A stretch of DNA of 64,000 nt from Sphingobium limneticum. GTDB taxonomy: Bacteria; Pseudomonadota; Alphaproteobacteria; Sphingomonadales; Sphingomonadaceae. The position numbers were made by a program, and so were the translations under genes. Each line of letters opens with the position of its first letter. Within the stretch, counting starts at the first letter, position 1. Of this stretch, positions 42,476-51,516 are shown piece after piece. The notes beneath the pieces were generated by a model, which did not search any database, was not told where the DNA came from, and saw only the letters and a program-made list of their open reading frames with translations. Where the stretch lies: assembly GCF_008710155.1 (NCBI RefSeq), contig NZ_VYPZ01000012.1:46264-110263 (forward strand), given 5' to 3'.

Positions 42476-43633
42476 GTGGCGCATAACGATCTGGTCATCA
42501 CCCCCGTTTCCGGCAAGGCCGACCTGAAGGCTTTTATCGACCTGCCCTGGCGGCTTTATGCCAATGATCCCAATTGGGTGCCGCCATTGAAGGCCGAAGT
42601 GAAGGAATTGCTGACGCCGGGGAAGAACCCCTTTTTCGGCCATGCCGAAGCGCAATATTTCCTCGCCCGTCGCAATGGCCAGGTGGTCGGCCGCATTTCC
42701 GCCCATATCGATCATCTGGCGCTAGAGCAGCCGGTCGAGCAGGGCATGGGTCCGGGCACCGGCAATTTCGGCCTGTTCGAGGCGGAGGATGACGCGACGG
42801 CCAAGGCGCTGATCGCCACGGCCGAGGATTGGCTGCGCGCCAAGGGCATGACCCGCGTGCTGGGGCCGATTTCGCTCTCCATCTGGGAAGAGCCGGGCCT
42901 GTTGATCGCCGGTCATGACCATCCGCCCACGGTGATGATGGGCCATAACAGCCCCGCTTATCAGGCGATGATCGAAGGGGCTGGCTATGTCCCGGCCAAG
43001 CAGCTCAAAACCTATGAGCTGGACATCACGAAAAGCTTCCCGCCGCTGATTCAGCGGATCATCCAGTCGGGCGAGAAAAGCCCGCGCATCACGATCCGCA
43101 AGGTCGACAAGTCGAAATTCGACAAGGAAGCCGCGATCATCCTGTCGATCCTGAATGACGCCTGGGGCAATAATTGGGGCTTCGTGCCGATCACGGACGA
43201 TGAAGTCGCCCATACCGGCAAGAAATTGAAACCCATCGTGTTCGAGGATCTGATCATGATCGCCGAACTGGACGGCGAGCCGGTCGCTTTCATGATGACG
43301 CTGCCGGACCTGAATGAAGCGACCAAGTCGCTGAACGGATCGCTCTTCCCCTTCGGCTTCATCAAGCTGCTGAAATGGCTGCGCAAGCCCAAGGCGCGCA
43401 CGATGCGCGTGCCGTTGATGGGCGTGGTGCAGCGGTTGCAAAGCTCACGCATGGCCAGCCAGCTTGCCTTCATGATGATCGAAACGATCCGTCTGGAAGC
43501 GGTGGCCCATTATGGTTCGACCCGTGGCGAGATCGGCTGGGTGCTGGACGACAATCAGGGCATGAATGCCATTGCCGACGCCATCAACAGCACGGTGAAC
43601 AAGATCTATCAGATTTACGAGAAGCCGCTCTGA
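42476..43633 (+). CDS. GNAT-like acetyltransferase domain protein
   Basis: A 385-aa protein of a large uncharacterised family. Early region: FIDLPWRLYANDPNWVPPLK and QYFLARRNGQVVGRISAHID, the latter matching the GNAT beta strands; middle: GPISLSIWEEPGLLIAGHDH; late: FMMTLPDLNEATKSLNGSLF and GSTRGEIGWVLDDNQGMNAI. GTG at 42476 after CAAGGCGG is preferred to a TTG at 42413. Substrate unknown; related proteins are annotated only as N-acetyltransferase. Confidence 0.72.
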   Translation: MAHNDLVITPVSGKADLKAFIDLPWRLYANDPNWVPPLKAEVKELLTPGKNPFFGHAEAQYFLARRNGQVVGRISAHIDHLALEQPVEQGMGPGTGNFGLFEAEDDATAKALIATAEDWLRAKGMTRVLGPISLSIWEEPGLLIAGHDHPPTVMMGHNSPAYQAMIEGAGYVPAKQLKTYELDITKSFPPLIQRIIQSGEKSPRITIRKVDKSKFDKEAAIILSILNDAWGNNWGFVPITDDEVAHTGKKLKPIVFEDLIMIAELDGEPVAFMMTLPDLNEATKSLNGSLFPFGFIKLLKWLRKPKARTMRVPLMGVVQRLQSSRMASQLAFMMIETIRLEAVAHYGSTRGEIGWVLDDNQGMNAIADAINSTVNKIYQIYEKPL

Positions 43634-43717
43634 TATTTCGTTTCGGCTTCGTATCGGCGGAAACCCTTTGTGCCGCCTCTCGTTGATACTCCAACACCCT
43701 AGCCAAGGAGTATCGAC

Positions 43718-43900
43718 ATGGGCGAAGCAACCGACAAGCTGAAGGCCGCAGGCAACAAGGCCGCTGGTTCCATCAAGGAAGGCATCGGCAAGGCGACCGA
43801 CAACGAACGTCTGGAAGCCGAAGGCAAGGCGCAAAAGGCCAAGGGCACGGCGCAGGACGTCGCCGGATCGGTCAAGGGCGCTCTGGGCGACAAGATCTGA
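43718..43900 (+). CDS. CsbD family stress protein
   Basis: A 60-aa hydrophilic helical protein with the CsbD layout: DKLKAAGNKAAGSIKEGIGK, ERLEAEGKAQKAKGTAQDV and KGALGD. CsbD-like proteins rise in general stress response, but their molecular role is unknown. Good ribosome site (AAGGAG) before the ATG and a terminator after the stop. Confidence 0.9.
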   Translation: MGEATDKLKAAGNKAAGSIKEGIGKATDNERLEAEGKAQKAKGTAQDVAGSVKGALGDKI

Positions 43901-43921
43901 CGATCCGACCGTCTGCACGAC

Positions 43922-43957
43922 GAACAGGCCTCGCCCCGAAAGGTGCGGGGCCTGTTC
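43922..43957 (+). terminator. Terminator after the CsbD gene
   Basis: GAACAGG (43922-43928) pairs with CCTGTTC (43951-43957), with an inner CCCCG/CGGGG stem across a small bulge, followed by GTTTC. It lies 21 nt after the stop codon. Confidence 0.7.
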
Positions 43958-43993
43958 GTTTCTGTCCTACATGACCGAAATCCGGTACATGCT

Positions 43994-44059
43994 GTTCCCC
44001 GGCGCAGGCCGGGGGCCAGTTCCACGCTCGCAACTGGACCCCGGCCTTCGCCTGGGAAC
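43994..44059. repeat. Palindromic repeat, GCGTTCCCCGG family (copy 2)
   Basis: Inverted arms starting GTTCCCCGGCGCAGGCCGG and ending CTTCGCCTGGGAAC, with a few mismatches between them. Further right (44163-44185) lies a 23-bp block that is repeated, inverted, at 61049-61071 beside copy 3. The pair of signals suggests a larger composite element. Confidence 0.82.
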
Positions 44060-44179
44060 GGCAGCCGACAGGGGCACGTCATTGTTGCTCGCTGCTACCT
44101 ACTGGCGGCCTGTTGGAGACTTTCCGATAGGATCATTCCCGCGCAACGAAATGTCGCATTTGGCGGGAAATGTGCGAAG

Positions 44180-45553
44180 TTAAGCCTCTTGCCCATCCAG
44201 ATAGTCGCGCACATCCCGCCGCAATTCCCCGGCGCACAGGTACAGCGCGATGACATTGGGAATGGCCATAAGGAAGAAGCTGCTGTCGACGATCCCGACG
44301 ACGCGGCCCAGATCGATCGCCGCCGCCGGGGGCAGGGCGACGACATAGAGAATCTTGTACGTCCACTGCGCTTTCGGGCCATTGCCGAACAGATAGCCCC
44401 AGGCCTGCAACCCATAAAAGCCCCAGGCCACCAGCGTCGAATAGGCGAACAGGAACACCACCACCGCCAGCAGCCATGGGAACCATGGCGATACCTGCGC
44501 GAAAGCGGCCGACGTGATCGCAATCCCCTCCAGCCCGCCATTCCATGTGCCCGCCACGACTAGCGCCAGCCCGCCGAACGCACAAACGATCATCGTGCCG
44601 AGCAAGGGCTCCAGCAGCGCGACCAGTCCTTCCGACACCGGATGCTGGGTCCGCGCCAGACTATGCGCCATCACCGCCGACCCGACGCCCGCCTCGCTGG
44701 CGAACACCGCGCGCCGCATCCCCGCGACGAAGGCGCCGACCGCGCCCCCGGTCGCCGCGTCGCCGCTCCACGCCCCGTTCCAGATCAGCGCCAGCGCGCC
44801 CGGTATCTCGCCGATATGCAGGATCAGGATCGCCGCGACCCCGCCCAGATAGACCGCGACCTTGATCGGCGTCAGCCGCTTCGACACTTCGCCCAGCCAG
44901 GCCGCGCCGCCCAGCGTGACCAGCGCCACCGCGCCGGCCAGGAACACGCCATAGGCCCAGCCATTGGTCAGGCCCGTGACGACCTTCACCTGCGCGAAAC
45001 TCTGGTTCACCTGCACCATGGGGATCGCCCCGAACAAGGCGAAGAAGGCATAGGCCCCGCCCAGCGCCAGCCCCAGTTTCGGCCAGCCCCGCGCCGCGCC
45101 CACGGCTTTGAGCACATACATCGGCCCGCCATGCACATGACCGCGACTGTCGAACACGCGATATTTCAGGCCCAGCGTCACCTCCGCCATCTTCACCGTC
45201 ATCGCGAACCAGCCGATGATGAACATCCACAATATCGCGCCCGGCCCACCCATGGTCAGCGCCACCGCGACGCCCGCGATATTGCCCAGGCCGATCGTGC
45301 CCGACAGCGCGGTGGAAAGTGCCGCCCACTGGCTGACATCGCCCTTCGCCTCGCCATGCTGCGGCTGGCTGCGCAGGATGTGGATCGCGCGCCCGACATG
45401 GCGGATATTGGGAAAGCCCAGCCACAGGGTGAAGAACAGCATCGGCAGCGCCAGATAGAGCACGATCAGTTCGATCTGCGCGCCAAAGAGCGGCACCTTG
45501 AAAAAGACGGCGGCGGACAGGCCGTCGACGAAGGCGTTGAAATTTTCCATCAC
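44180..45553 (-). CDS. Sodium:alanine (AGCS family) symporter
   Basis: A 457-aa inner membrane transporter with about ten spans. AGCS hallmarks: WAALSTALSGTIGLGNIAGV, VALTMGGPGAILWMFIIGWF, KMAEVTLGLKYR, RGHVHGGPMYVL, and AGMRRAVFASEAGVGSAVMA with HSLARTQHPVSEGLVALLEP. It takes up alanine or glycine with Na+. Substrate within the family cannot be settled. Confidence 0.93.
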   Translation of the reverse strand: MMENFNAFVDGLSAAVFFKVPLFGAQIELIVLYLALPMLFFTLWLGFPNIRHVGRAIHILRSQPQHGEAKGDVSQWAALSTALSGTIGLGNIAGVAVALTMGGPGAILWMFIIGWFAMTVKMAEVTLGLKYRVFDSRGHVHGGPMYVLKAVGAARGWPKLGLALGGAYAFFALFGAIPMVQVNQSFAQVKVVTGLTNGWAYGVFLAGAVALVTLGGAAWLGEVSKRLTPIKVAVYLGGVAAILILHIGEIPGALALIWNGAWSGDAATGGAVGAFVAGMRRAVFASEAGVGSAVMAHSLARTQHPVSEGLVALLEPLLGTMIVCAFGGLALVVAGTWNGGLEGIAITSAAFAQVSPWFPWLLAVVVFLFAYSTLVAWGFYGLQAWGYLFGNGPKAQWTYKILYVVALPPAAAIDLGRVVGIVDSSFFLMAIPNVIALYLCAGELRRDVRDYLDGQEA

Positions 45554-45612
45554 TCGCCGATGCCTATGAGGACGCAGATTGTCGACTGAGAAAAACTTGA
45601 CTCTTTCCCTCT

Positions 45613-45729
45613 CCGTTCGCCCTGAGTAGGGTCTGAGCGACGTCGAAGACCCGTATCGAAGGGTCGCACGACGCGCATGTCCTTCGATACGCCGCTTCGA
45701 CAGGCTCAGCGGCTACTCGGGACGCACGG
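45613..45729. repeat. Palindromic intergenic repeat upstream of glmM
   Basis: Outer ends CCGTTCGCCCTGAGTAG (45613-45629) and CTACTCGGGACGCACGG (45713-45729) are inverted copies with three mismatches; inner GTATCGAAGG (45653-45662) and CCTTCGATAC (45681-45690) are perfect. It fills most of the gap before glmM. Confidence 0.75.
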
Positions 45730-45766
45730 ATGAATGGGGACTGTCCCCGAGGAAGATGAGAGCTTT

Positions 45767-47107
45767 GTGAGCAGGCAATATTTCGGCACCGACGGCATTC
45801 GCGGCCGCACCAACCAATGGCCCATGACCGCTGAGCTGGCGATGAAGGTCGGCATGGCGGCGGGCACGCACTTCCTGCGTGGCAGCCACCGCCACCGCGT
45901 CGTCATCGGCAAGGATACGCGGCTTTCGGGCTATATGGTCGAAAATGCGCTGGTCGCGGGCTTCACCGCCGTGGGCATGGACGTGGTGCAGTTCGGCCCC
46001 ATTCCGACGCCTGCGGTCGCGTTGCTCGCCCATTCGATGCGCGCCGATCTGGGCGTCATGATCTCCGCCAGCCACAATCCCTATTTCGACAATGGCATCA
46101 AATTGTTCGGCCCCGATGGCTACAAGCTGTCGGACGAGGATGAACTGAAGATCGAAGCGCTGCTGGGGCAGGATATCGCGCTCGCCGCGTCCAAGGATAT
46201 CGGCCGCGCCCGCCGGGTCGAGGATGCGCGCGGTCGCTACATCCATGCGGTCAAGTCCAGCTTCCCCGCCGACCTGCGCCTGGACGGGCTCAAGATCGTG
46301 GTCGATTGCGCCAATGGCGCCGCCTATCAGGTCGCGCCGTCCGCCCTGTGGGAATTGGGCGCCACCGTCGTCGCGGTCGGCGTCAGCCCCAACGGCACCA
46401 ACATCAATGACGGTTGCGGCTCCACCGCGCCACTGCTGTTGCAGGAAACCGTGGTGTCCTCCGGCGCCGACATCGGCATCGCGCTGGATGGCGACGCGGA
46501 TCGGCTGATCGTCGTGGACGAACAGGGCAAGATCGTCGATGGCGATCAGATCATGGCGCTGATCGCCGCCAATTTCGCGCAGGAAGGCACGCTGCGCGGC
46601 GGCGGGCTGGTCGCCACGATCATGTCGAACCTCGGCCTCGAACGCTTCCTGTCGGCCAAGGGCATCGGTCTGGAACGCACCAAGGTCGGCGACCGCTATG
46701 TGCTGGAACGGATGCGCGAAGGCGGCTTCAATGTCGGCGGCGAACAGTCCGGCCACATGATCCTGTCCGATTACGCCACCACCGGCGACGGCACGGTCGC
46801 CGCGCTTCAGGTGCTGGCCGCCCTGATCCGCTCCGGCAAGCCTGCCAGCGAAGTGCTGCACCAGTTCGACCCCGTGCCGCAATTGCTGAAGAATGTCCGC
46901 TTTTCCGGTGGCAAGCCGCTGGAGCATGACGATGTGAAGCGCGTCATCGCGCAGGCGGAAACGGAACTGCACGGCACCGGCCGCCTCGTCATCCGCCCGT
47001 CCGGCACCGAACCGGTGATCCGCGTCATGGCCGAAGGCGACCGCGAGGATCAGGTGAAGGATGTGGTGGACCGCATCTGCGCCGCGGTCGAGAAAGCGGC
47101 GGCGTGA
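45767..47107 (+). CDS. glmM: Phosphoglucosamine mutase
   Basis: Converts glucosamine-6-P to glucosamine-1-P for peptidoglycan and LPS precursors (446 aa). Family start FGTDGIRG; the phosphoserine S102 lies in [18 protein letters not shown]; metal-binding loop DGDADR; sugar-binding GGEQSGH; phosphate-binding [12 protein letters not shown]. The GTG at 45767 is chosen since GlmM begins with a short residue run before [10 protein letters not shown]; an ATG at 45734 would add 11 atypical residues encoded at the edge of a repeat. Confidence 0.95.
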   Translation: MSRQYFGTDGIRGRTNQWPMTAELAMKVGMAAGTHFLRGSHRHRVVIGKDTRLSGYMVENALVAGFTAVGMDVVQFGPIPTPAVALLAHSMRADLGVMISASHNPYFDNGIKLFGPDGYKLSDEDELKIEALLGQDIALAASKDIGRARRVEDARGRYIHAVKSSFPADLRLDGLKIVVDCANGAAYQVAPSALWELGATVVAVGVSPNGTNINDGCGSTAPLLLQETVVSSGADIGIALDGDADRLIVVDEQGKIVDGDQIMALIAANFAQEGTLRGGGLVATIMSNLGLERFLSAKGIGLERTKVGDRYVLERMREGGFNVGGEQSGHMILSDYATTGDGTVAALQVLAALIRSGKPASEVLHQFDPVPQLLKNVRFSGGKPLEHDDVKRVIAQAETELHGTGRLVIRPSGTEPVIRVMAEGDREDQVKDVVDRICAAVEKAAA

Positions 47108-47120
47108 CATCTTTCTCTCT

Positions 47121-47185
47121 CCGTTCGGTTCGAGCTTGTCGAGAACCCGACGCGCAACGGTTCTCGACAAGCTCGAACTGAACGG
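47121..47185. repeat. Palindromic intergenic repeat downstream of glmM
   Basis: 27-bp arms, starting CCGTTCGGTTCGAGCTTGTC, at 47121-47147 and 47159-47185; reverse complements except one mismatch, with an 11-nt loop. It lies 13 nt after glmM and could also act as a 3' hairpin. Confidence 0.82.
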
Positions 47186-47194
47186 ACATTTGCT

Positions 47195-47431
47195 ATGCTT
47201 GAAATGCGCCCCGACTGCGAACGCTGCGGCACGGACCTGCCCGCCGATCAGCCCGGCGCGTTCATCTGTTCCTTCGAATGCAGCTTCTGCGCGCCGTGCG
47301 CCGAGGCGCTGGACGATCGCTGTCCCAATTGCGGCGGCGAACTGATGGACCGCCCGACTCGCGTGGGGAAGGCGTTGGCCGACAATCCCGCCTCCACGGT
47401 GCGGCATTTCACGGCCAAATCCAGCCAGTGA
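47195..47431 (+). CDS. DUF1272 zinc-ribbon protein
   Basis: A 78-aa protein with paired Cys motifs CERCGTDL, CSFECSFCAPCAEAL and CPNCGGEL, as in DUF1272, which probably bind one or two zinc ions. Function unknown. Its TGA overlaps the GTG of thiD as GTGA. Confidence 0.85.
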   Translation: MLEMRPDCERCGTDLPADQPGAFICSFECSFCAPCAEALDDRCPNCGGELMDRPTRVGKALADNPASTVRHFTAKSSQ

Positions 47432-48312
47432 CGCCCGCCCGCATTCTCATCATCGCCGGCTCCGACAGCGGGGGCGGCGCCGGCATTCAGGCGGACCTCA
47501 AGACCGTGACGCTGCTGGGTGGTTTCTGCATGACCGCGATCACCGCCATCACGGCACAGAACACGCTGGGGGTGCAGGGCGTCCACCCGATCCCGACCGA
47601 CATGGTGCTGGCGCAGATGGAAAGCTGCATCGGCGACATCGGCGTCGACGCAGTGAAGATCGGCATGATCGGCAGCGCGCAAACCGCCAACGCCGTTGCC
47701 GATCGACTGGCGCAACTGGACGATGTACCGATCGTCTTCGATCCAGTGATGGTCGCGACCAGCGGTTCCCTGCTGGCGGACGATGCCACCATCGCGGCGT
47801 TTGAGAAACTGATGCACGTCGCCACCGTCATCACCCCCAACCTGCCCGAACTGGAAGCGCTGACCGGCCGGACCATCGCCGATCTGGATGGGCTGGAAGA
47901 GGCCGCGCAAGCGCTGCGCGAGCGGACCGGGGCGGTCATATTGGCCAAGGGCGGCCATCTGCCACAGCAGGCGGAGGATGACCGGCCACTGATCCACGAC
48001 CTGCTGGTCGATGAAGATATGGTCGCCGACTTTTCGATCGCGCGGATCGAAACCCGCCACAGCCATGGCACGGGCTGCACCTTGGCCAGCGCAGTCGCCT
48101 CCGGGCTGGGGGCCGGCCTGTCGCTGGGCGATGCGGTGGATCGGGCGGAAGCCTTCGTCGCGGCGGCCCTTCAAGCGGCGCCGGGCCTTGGACAGGGCCA
48201 TGGTCCGATGGGGCATGCTTTGGGCATGACGCCTTTCTACCATCTGCTCGCCGCGCAGGATGGCGATGGCTGGGACGCGGCGGCCTTTGCCGCGCGCTAT
48301 TCCGATGCCTGA
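47428..48312 (+). CDS. thiD: Hydroxymethylpyrimidine/phosphomethylpyrimidine kinase
   Basis: Thiamine-pyrimidine kinase (294 aa) of the ribokinase fold. Motifs: [18 protein letters not shown] at the N-terminus, [24 protein letters not shown], and the catalytic [15 protein letters not shown] near residue 212. GTG 47428 overlaps the upstream stop, which decides the start. It phosphorylates HMP and HMP-P. Overlaps rnhB by 8 bases. Confidence 0.93.
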   Translation: MTPARILIIAGSDSGGGAGIQADLKTVTLLGGFCMTAITAITAQNTLGVQGVHPIPTDMVLAQMESCIGDIGVDAVKIGMIGSAQTANAVADRLAQLDDVPIVFDPVMVATSGSLLADDATIAAFEKLMHVATVITPNLPELEALTGRTIADLDGLEEAAQALRERTGAVILAKGGHLPQQAEDDRPLIHDLLVDEDMVADFSIARIETRHSHGTGCTLASAVASGLGAGLSLGDAVDRAEAFVAAALQAAPGLGQGHGPMGHALGMTPFYHLLAAQDGDGWDAAAFAARYSDA

Positions 48313-48904
48313 CTTCACCCACGAGCTGATCCATCATCCCGGCCTGGTCGCCGGGGTGGATGAAGCGGGGCGGGGACCGCTGGCCGGTCCCGTGGTGGCC
48401 GCCGCCGTCATCCTGCGCGCCGACGATTGCCCTGATGGCCTGAACGATTCCAAGCAGCTCAGCGCGAAGAAGCGCGCCGGGTTGGAGGTGGAGATCAAGG
48501 CGCGGGCGCTTTGCTGGGGCGTGGGCATCGCGACCGTCGCGGAAATCGACGAGATCAACATCCTCTGGGCGACGATGCTGGCCATGACCCGCGCGGTCGA
48601 GGCGCTGAGCCATGACTGCGCGCATGTGCTGGTCGATGGCAATCGCTGCCCGCAATGGCGCTGGGCCTCCACCGCGATCGTGGAGGGGGACGCCAAATGC
48701 CTGTCGATCGCGGCCGCCTCCATCCTCGCCAAGGAGGAACGCGACCGGATGATGATCGCGGCGGCGGCCGACCATCCGCATTATGGCTGGGACACGAACA
48801 AGGGCTATGGCAGCGCCAAGCATCTCGCCGCGCTGCGCGAACATGGCCCGACCCCGCTCCACCGGCGCAGCTTCGCCCCGGTGGCGCAGCTTAGCCTGCT
48901 GTAA
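48305..48904 (+). CDS. rnhB: Ribonuclease HII
   Basis: Removes RNA from RNA-DNA hybrids and single ribonucleotides (199 aa). Catalytic acidic residues in [22 protein letters not shown] and the [16 protein letters not shown] region; [20 protein letters not shown] is the usual C-terminal motif. ATG 48305 lies within the end of thiD. Confidence 0.95.
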   Translation: MPDFTHELIHHPGLVAGVDEAGRGPLAGPVVAAAVILRADDCPDGLNDSKQLSAKKRAGLEVEIKARALCWGVGIATVAEIDEINILWATMLAMTRAVEALSHDCAHVLVDGNRCPQWRWASTAIVEGDAKCLSIAAASILAKEERDRMMIAAAADHPHYGWDTNKGYGSAKHLAALREHGPTPLHRRSFAPVAQLSLL

Positions 48905-48907
48905 GGA

Positions 48908-49327
48908 TCAGCGCACCGCCGTCCAGGTCTGCGTCTTGCAGAAGAAGGCGATGCAGCCTTGCACCTTCAGCGTGCCATTGGCGTTGCGGCTGACCTTGGA
49001 CGTATAGCTTTTGCCGCTTTCGGGATCGTAGATCGTGCCCTTCCACAGGTCGCCGTCATCTTCGAAGCCCGACAGCAGGGCAAGGCCGACCAGCGGCTTG
49101 GAGCGCAGTGCAGGATCGGGATTCTTGATATCGGTCTGCGGACGGCCGGGGGTGGGCTTCACGATCTTCTCGATCTTGCCGCACAGATGCTTGCCGCACG
49201 GCGCGATCTGGACGATCGCCTTGCCGTCCACCGTGGCCCAGCGGCCGGTGACCGGCTGGGCCGCCTGCGCCGGCAGGGCCGCAAAGGCGGCGGTCAGGGT
49301 TGCAAGGGCGATAACAGTCGATTTCAT
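48908..49327 (-). CDS. DUF2147 family exported protein
   Basis: A 139-aa protein with a signal peptide ending PAQAA. DUF2147 features: VTGRWATVDGKAIVQIAPCG, KHLCGKIEKIV, LSGFEDDGDLWKGTIYDPES, GKSYTSKVSRNANGTLKVQG and CIAFFCKTQTW, with the fixed cysteines. ATG at 49327 has GGAG 8 nt upstream. Converges on rnhB. Function unknown. Confidence 0.85.
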   Translation of the reverse strand: MKSTVIALATLTAAFAALPAQAAQPVTGRWATVDGKAIVQIAPCGKHLCGKIEKIVKPTPGRPQTDIKNPDPALRSKPLVGLALLSGFEDDGDLWKGTIYDPESGKSYTSKVSRNANGTLKVQGCIAFFCKTQTWTAVR

Positions 49328-49454
49328 GCGATCCACTCCGTGTCTTTGATATGAAGATAAGCATGAAAAAGGCCGCCCGCCACCGCCTTTTTATGGCGGG
49401 GCGGGCGGATCTTTCGGGCGACGCTACGGCAGCGCCGGTCCCTCTCCAAAGTTT

Positions 49455-50444
49455 TTAGAAGGCCGTGCTGATCGAACAGGCCGCCGGACCCAGAATGACG
49501 ACGAACAGGGTCGGCAGAATGAACAAAATCAGCGGTACGGTCATGATCGCGGGCAGGCGCGCGGCCTTTTCTTCGGCGCGCATCATGCGTTCATGACGGA
49601 ATTCGGCCGACAGCACACGCAGCGCGGACGCGAGCGGGGTACCATATTTCTCGGTCTGGATCATGGTCGTGACCACGCCCTTGACCGCGTCCAGCTTCAC
49701 GCGGGTCGCGAGGTTCTCGAACGCCATGCGCCGTTCGGTCAGGAAGCTCAGCTCGATCGCGGTCAGCTGAAACTCGTCGCCCAGTTCCGGATAGGCCTTG
49801 CCCAGCTCGCGCGCCACTCGGTTGAAGGCGGCATCGACGGTCAGGCCGGCCTCGGCGCAGATGACCAGCAGGTCGAGCGCGTCGGGCAGCCCCTTGCGGA
49901 TCGCGGAAGACCGCTTCTGCACCTTGTTGTCGATATAGATGTCGGGTGCCTTGTACGACAGCAGCAACGCTGCGGCGAAGGCGAAGAAGCGCTTGAGCGG
50001 CCCCCATTCGGGTTCGATGCCCACGCCATAGAGCAGGATCGCGGCCGTACCACCGATCAGGATGGGCAGGATCATGCGGCCGAAGATGACCGCGACGGCC
50101 CAGTCCTTCGACCGGATGCCCGCCTGCGCCAGACGGATCTGGGCGTCCTTCAACTGGTCGTCCTGCAATACCTTCAGGCTGGACAGGAACGACCGCATAT
50201 GGTCGGTCGTCTGGTTCCTGCGCACCAGGCTCGCGCGCCGTTTGGCGGTGGAGGCGGTGATGCCGGCCTTCAACTGTTCGCGCCGTTCGTTCAGTGCCTT
50301 GACCCGCTTGGCCATCGGGTCGCGCACCGTCATCACGGCGTAGAGTGCGAACAATATGGAAAGCGTCGCCAGCGCGGCCAGCAGCGTGCCGAAATCGGTC
50401 GCGGTAAGGCCGAACAAGGTGCCTGCGGGGGTAGGAGCGTCCAT
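49455..50444 (-). CDS. tadC: Tad pilus inner membrane protein TadC
   Basis: A 329-aa type II secretion F-domain protein, part of the inner membrane platform of Flp/Tad pilus assembly. Spans at about 13-37, 113-140 and 300-325; F-domain helices include LPDALDLLVICAEAGLTVDA, FNRVARELGKAYPELGDEFQ, and YGTPLASALRVLSAEFRHER. Last gene of the operon. Confidence 0.88.
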   Translation of the reverse strand: MDAPTPAGTLFGLTATDFGTLLAALATLSILFALYAVMTVRDPMAKRVKALNERREQLKAGITASTAKRRASLVRRNQTTDHMRSFLSSLKVLQDDQLKDAQIRLAQAGIRSKDWAVAVIFGRMILPILIGGTAAILLYGVGIEPEWGPLKRFFAFAAALLLSYKAPDIYIDNKVQKRSSAIRKGLPDALDLLVICAEAGLTVDAAFNRVARELGKAYPELGDEFQLTAIELSFLTERRMAFENLATRVKLDAVKGVVTTMIQTEKYGTPLASALRVLSAEFRHERMMRAEEKAARLPAIMTVPLILFILPTLFVVILGPAACSISTAF

Positions 50445-50463
50445 GATCTCTTGTCCTTGCCCG

Positions 50464-51462
50464 TCAGATTTCGAAATTGACCATCTGGGCCATGATGAAG
50501 ACGCCGATGCCCATCCAGCACATGCCGCCGATGCCGATGACCTGCATCAAGCTCAGCCCGAAAATGCCCGACGGGTCCGGCGTGTAGAAGGGGCTCATAT
50601 AGTTGAAGTTGATGTAGCTGATCAGGCCGAAGACCAGGAAGGGCAGGCAGCCGATGATATAGGCCGACGCCTTGGATTCCGACGACATCGCGCGGATCTT
50701 CAGCTTCATCTGCGCGCGCTGGCGGAGCACGGTGGCCAGGTTCGACAGCGTTTCTGCCAGGTTGCCGCCCGTTTCGCGCTGGATAGCCAGGGTGATGACG
50801 AAGAACTGGAATTCCGGCGTGCCCAGGCGATCCGCCGTTTCCTGAAGCGCCTGCTCCATGGTGCGGCCGATCTTGATGCGTTCGGTGATCAGCTTGAATT
50901 CTTCACCCACCGGCCCTGGAATTTCGCTCGATACGATACCCAGCGTTTCCGCGATCGGCAGGCCCGACCGCAGGCCGCGAGTAAGCAATTCCAGCGCATC
51001 CGGGAATTTTACGGTGAATTTGTTGACGCGGCCCCGGATGAGACGGCCCACCCACCAATGTGGCAGGCCCAGCCCAGCGGCCAAGCCGAACATCACGGCA
51101 AACAGGAACGGGAAACCGCGCAGCATCAGGAACGCAGACAACAGCAGGAACGTGATGGCGCATGCCGTCATATACTGGCTGAGCGTCCACTTCTTGCCGG
51201 TCATCTTCAGACGCTTGGTCAGATTTTCCGGATTGGGAATCAGCGAGACCAGCATCTTCGCTTCGGTGCCCGTCGCGCGGTTGGAAATCGCCCGGCGCAT
51301 GCGGGCTTCCAGCAGCGCTTCGGCCGATTCGCTGTGACGGCCGCGGATCATGGCGACGCGGCGCTTGCGCGCCTTGTCCGGCGACGGGCCGGCAAACACG
51401 ACCGCCGCGACGCCCAGCAGGGTCGCGATCAGCACCGTTATCAGGATGAAATTGCCGTCCAT
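50464..51462 (-). CDS. tadB: Tad pilus inner membrane protein TadB
   Basis: A 332-aa F-domain platform protein, partner of TadC. N-terminal span (about 5-25), central spans (about 105-140), motif FPDALELLTRGLRSGLPIAE, then FFVITLAIQRETGGNLAETL and two C-terminal spans. It directly follows cpaE with only 54 nt between, where the cpaF ATPase gene would be expected. Confidence 0.88.
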   Translation of the reverse strand: MDGNFILITVLIATLLGVAAVVFAGPSPDKARKRRVAMIRGRHSESAEALLEARMRRAISNRATGTEAKMLVSLIPNPENLTKRLKMTGKKWTLSQYMTACAITFLLLSAFLMLRGFPFLFAVMFGLAAGLGLPHWWVGRLIRGRVNKFTVKFPDALELLTRGLRSGLPIAETLGIVSSEIPGPVGEEFKLITERIKIGRTMEQALQETADRLGTPEFQFFVITLAIQRETGGNLAETLSNLATVLRQRAQMKLKIRAMSSESKASAYIIGCLPFLVFGLISYINFNYMSPFYTPDPSGIFGLSLMQVIGIGGMCWMGIGVFIMAQMVNFEI

Positions 51463-51516
51463 CTCGTCGCCCGTCTTTCAGGAAGCCGCGCCGCCCGGTC
51501 CGGGCGGCACATGCGG

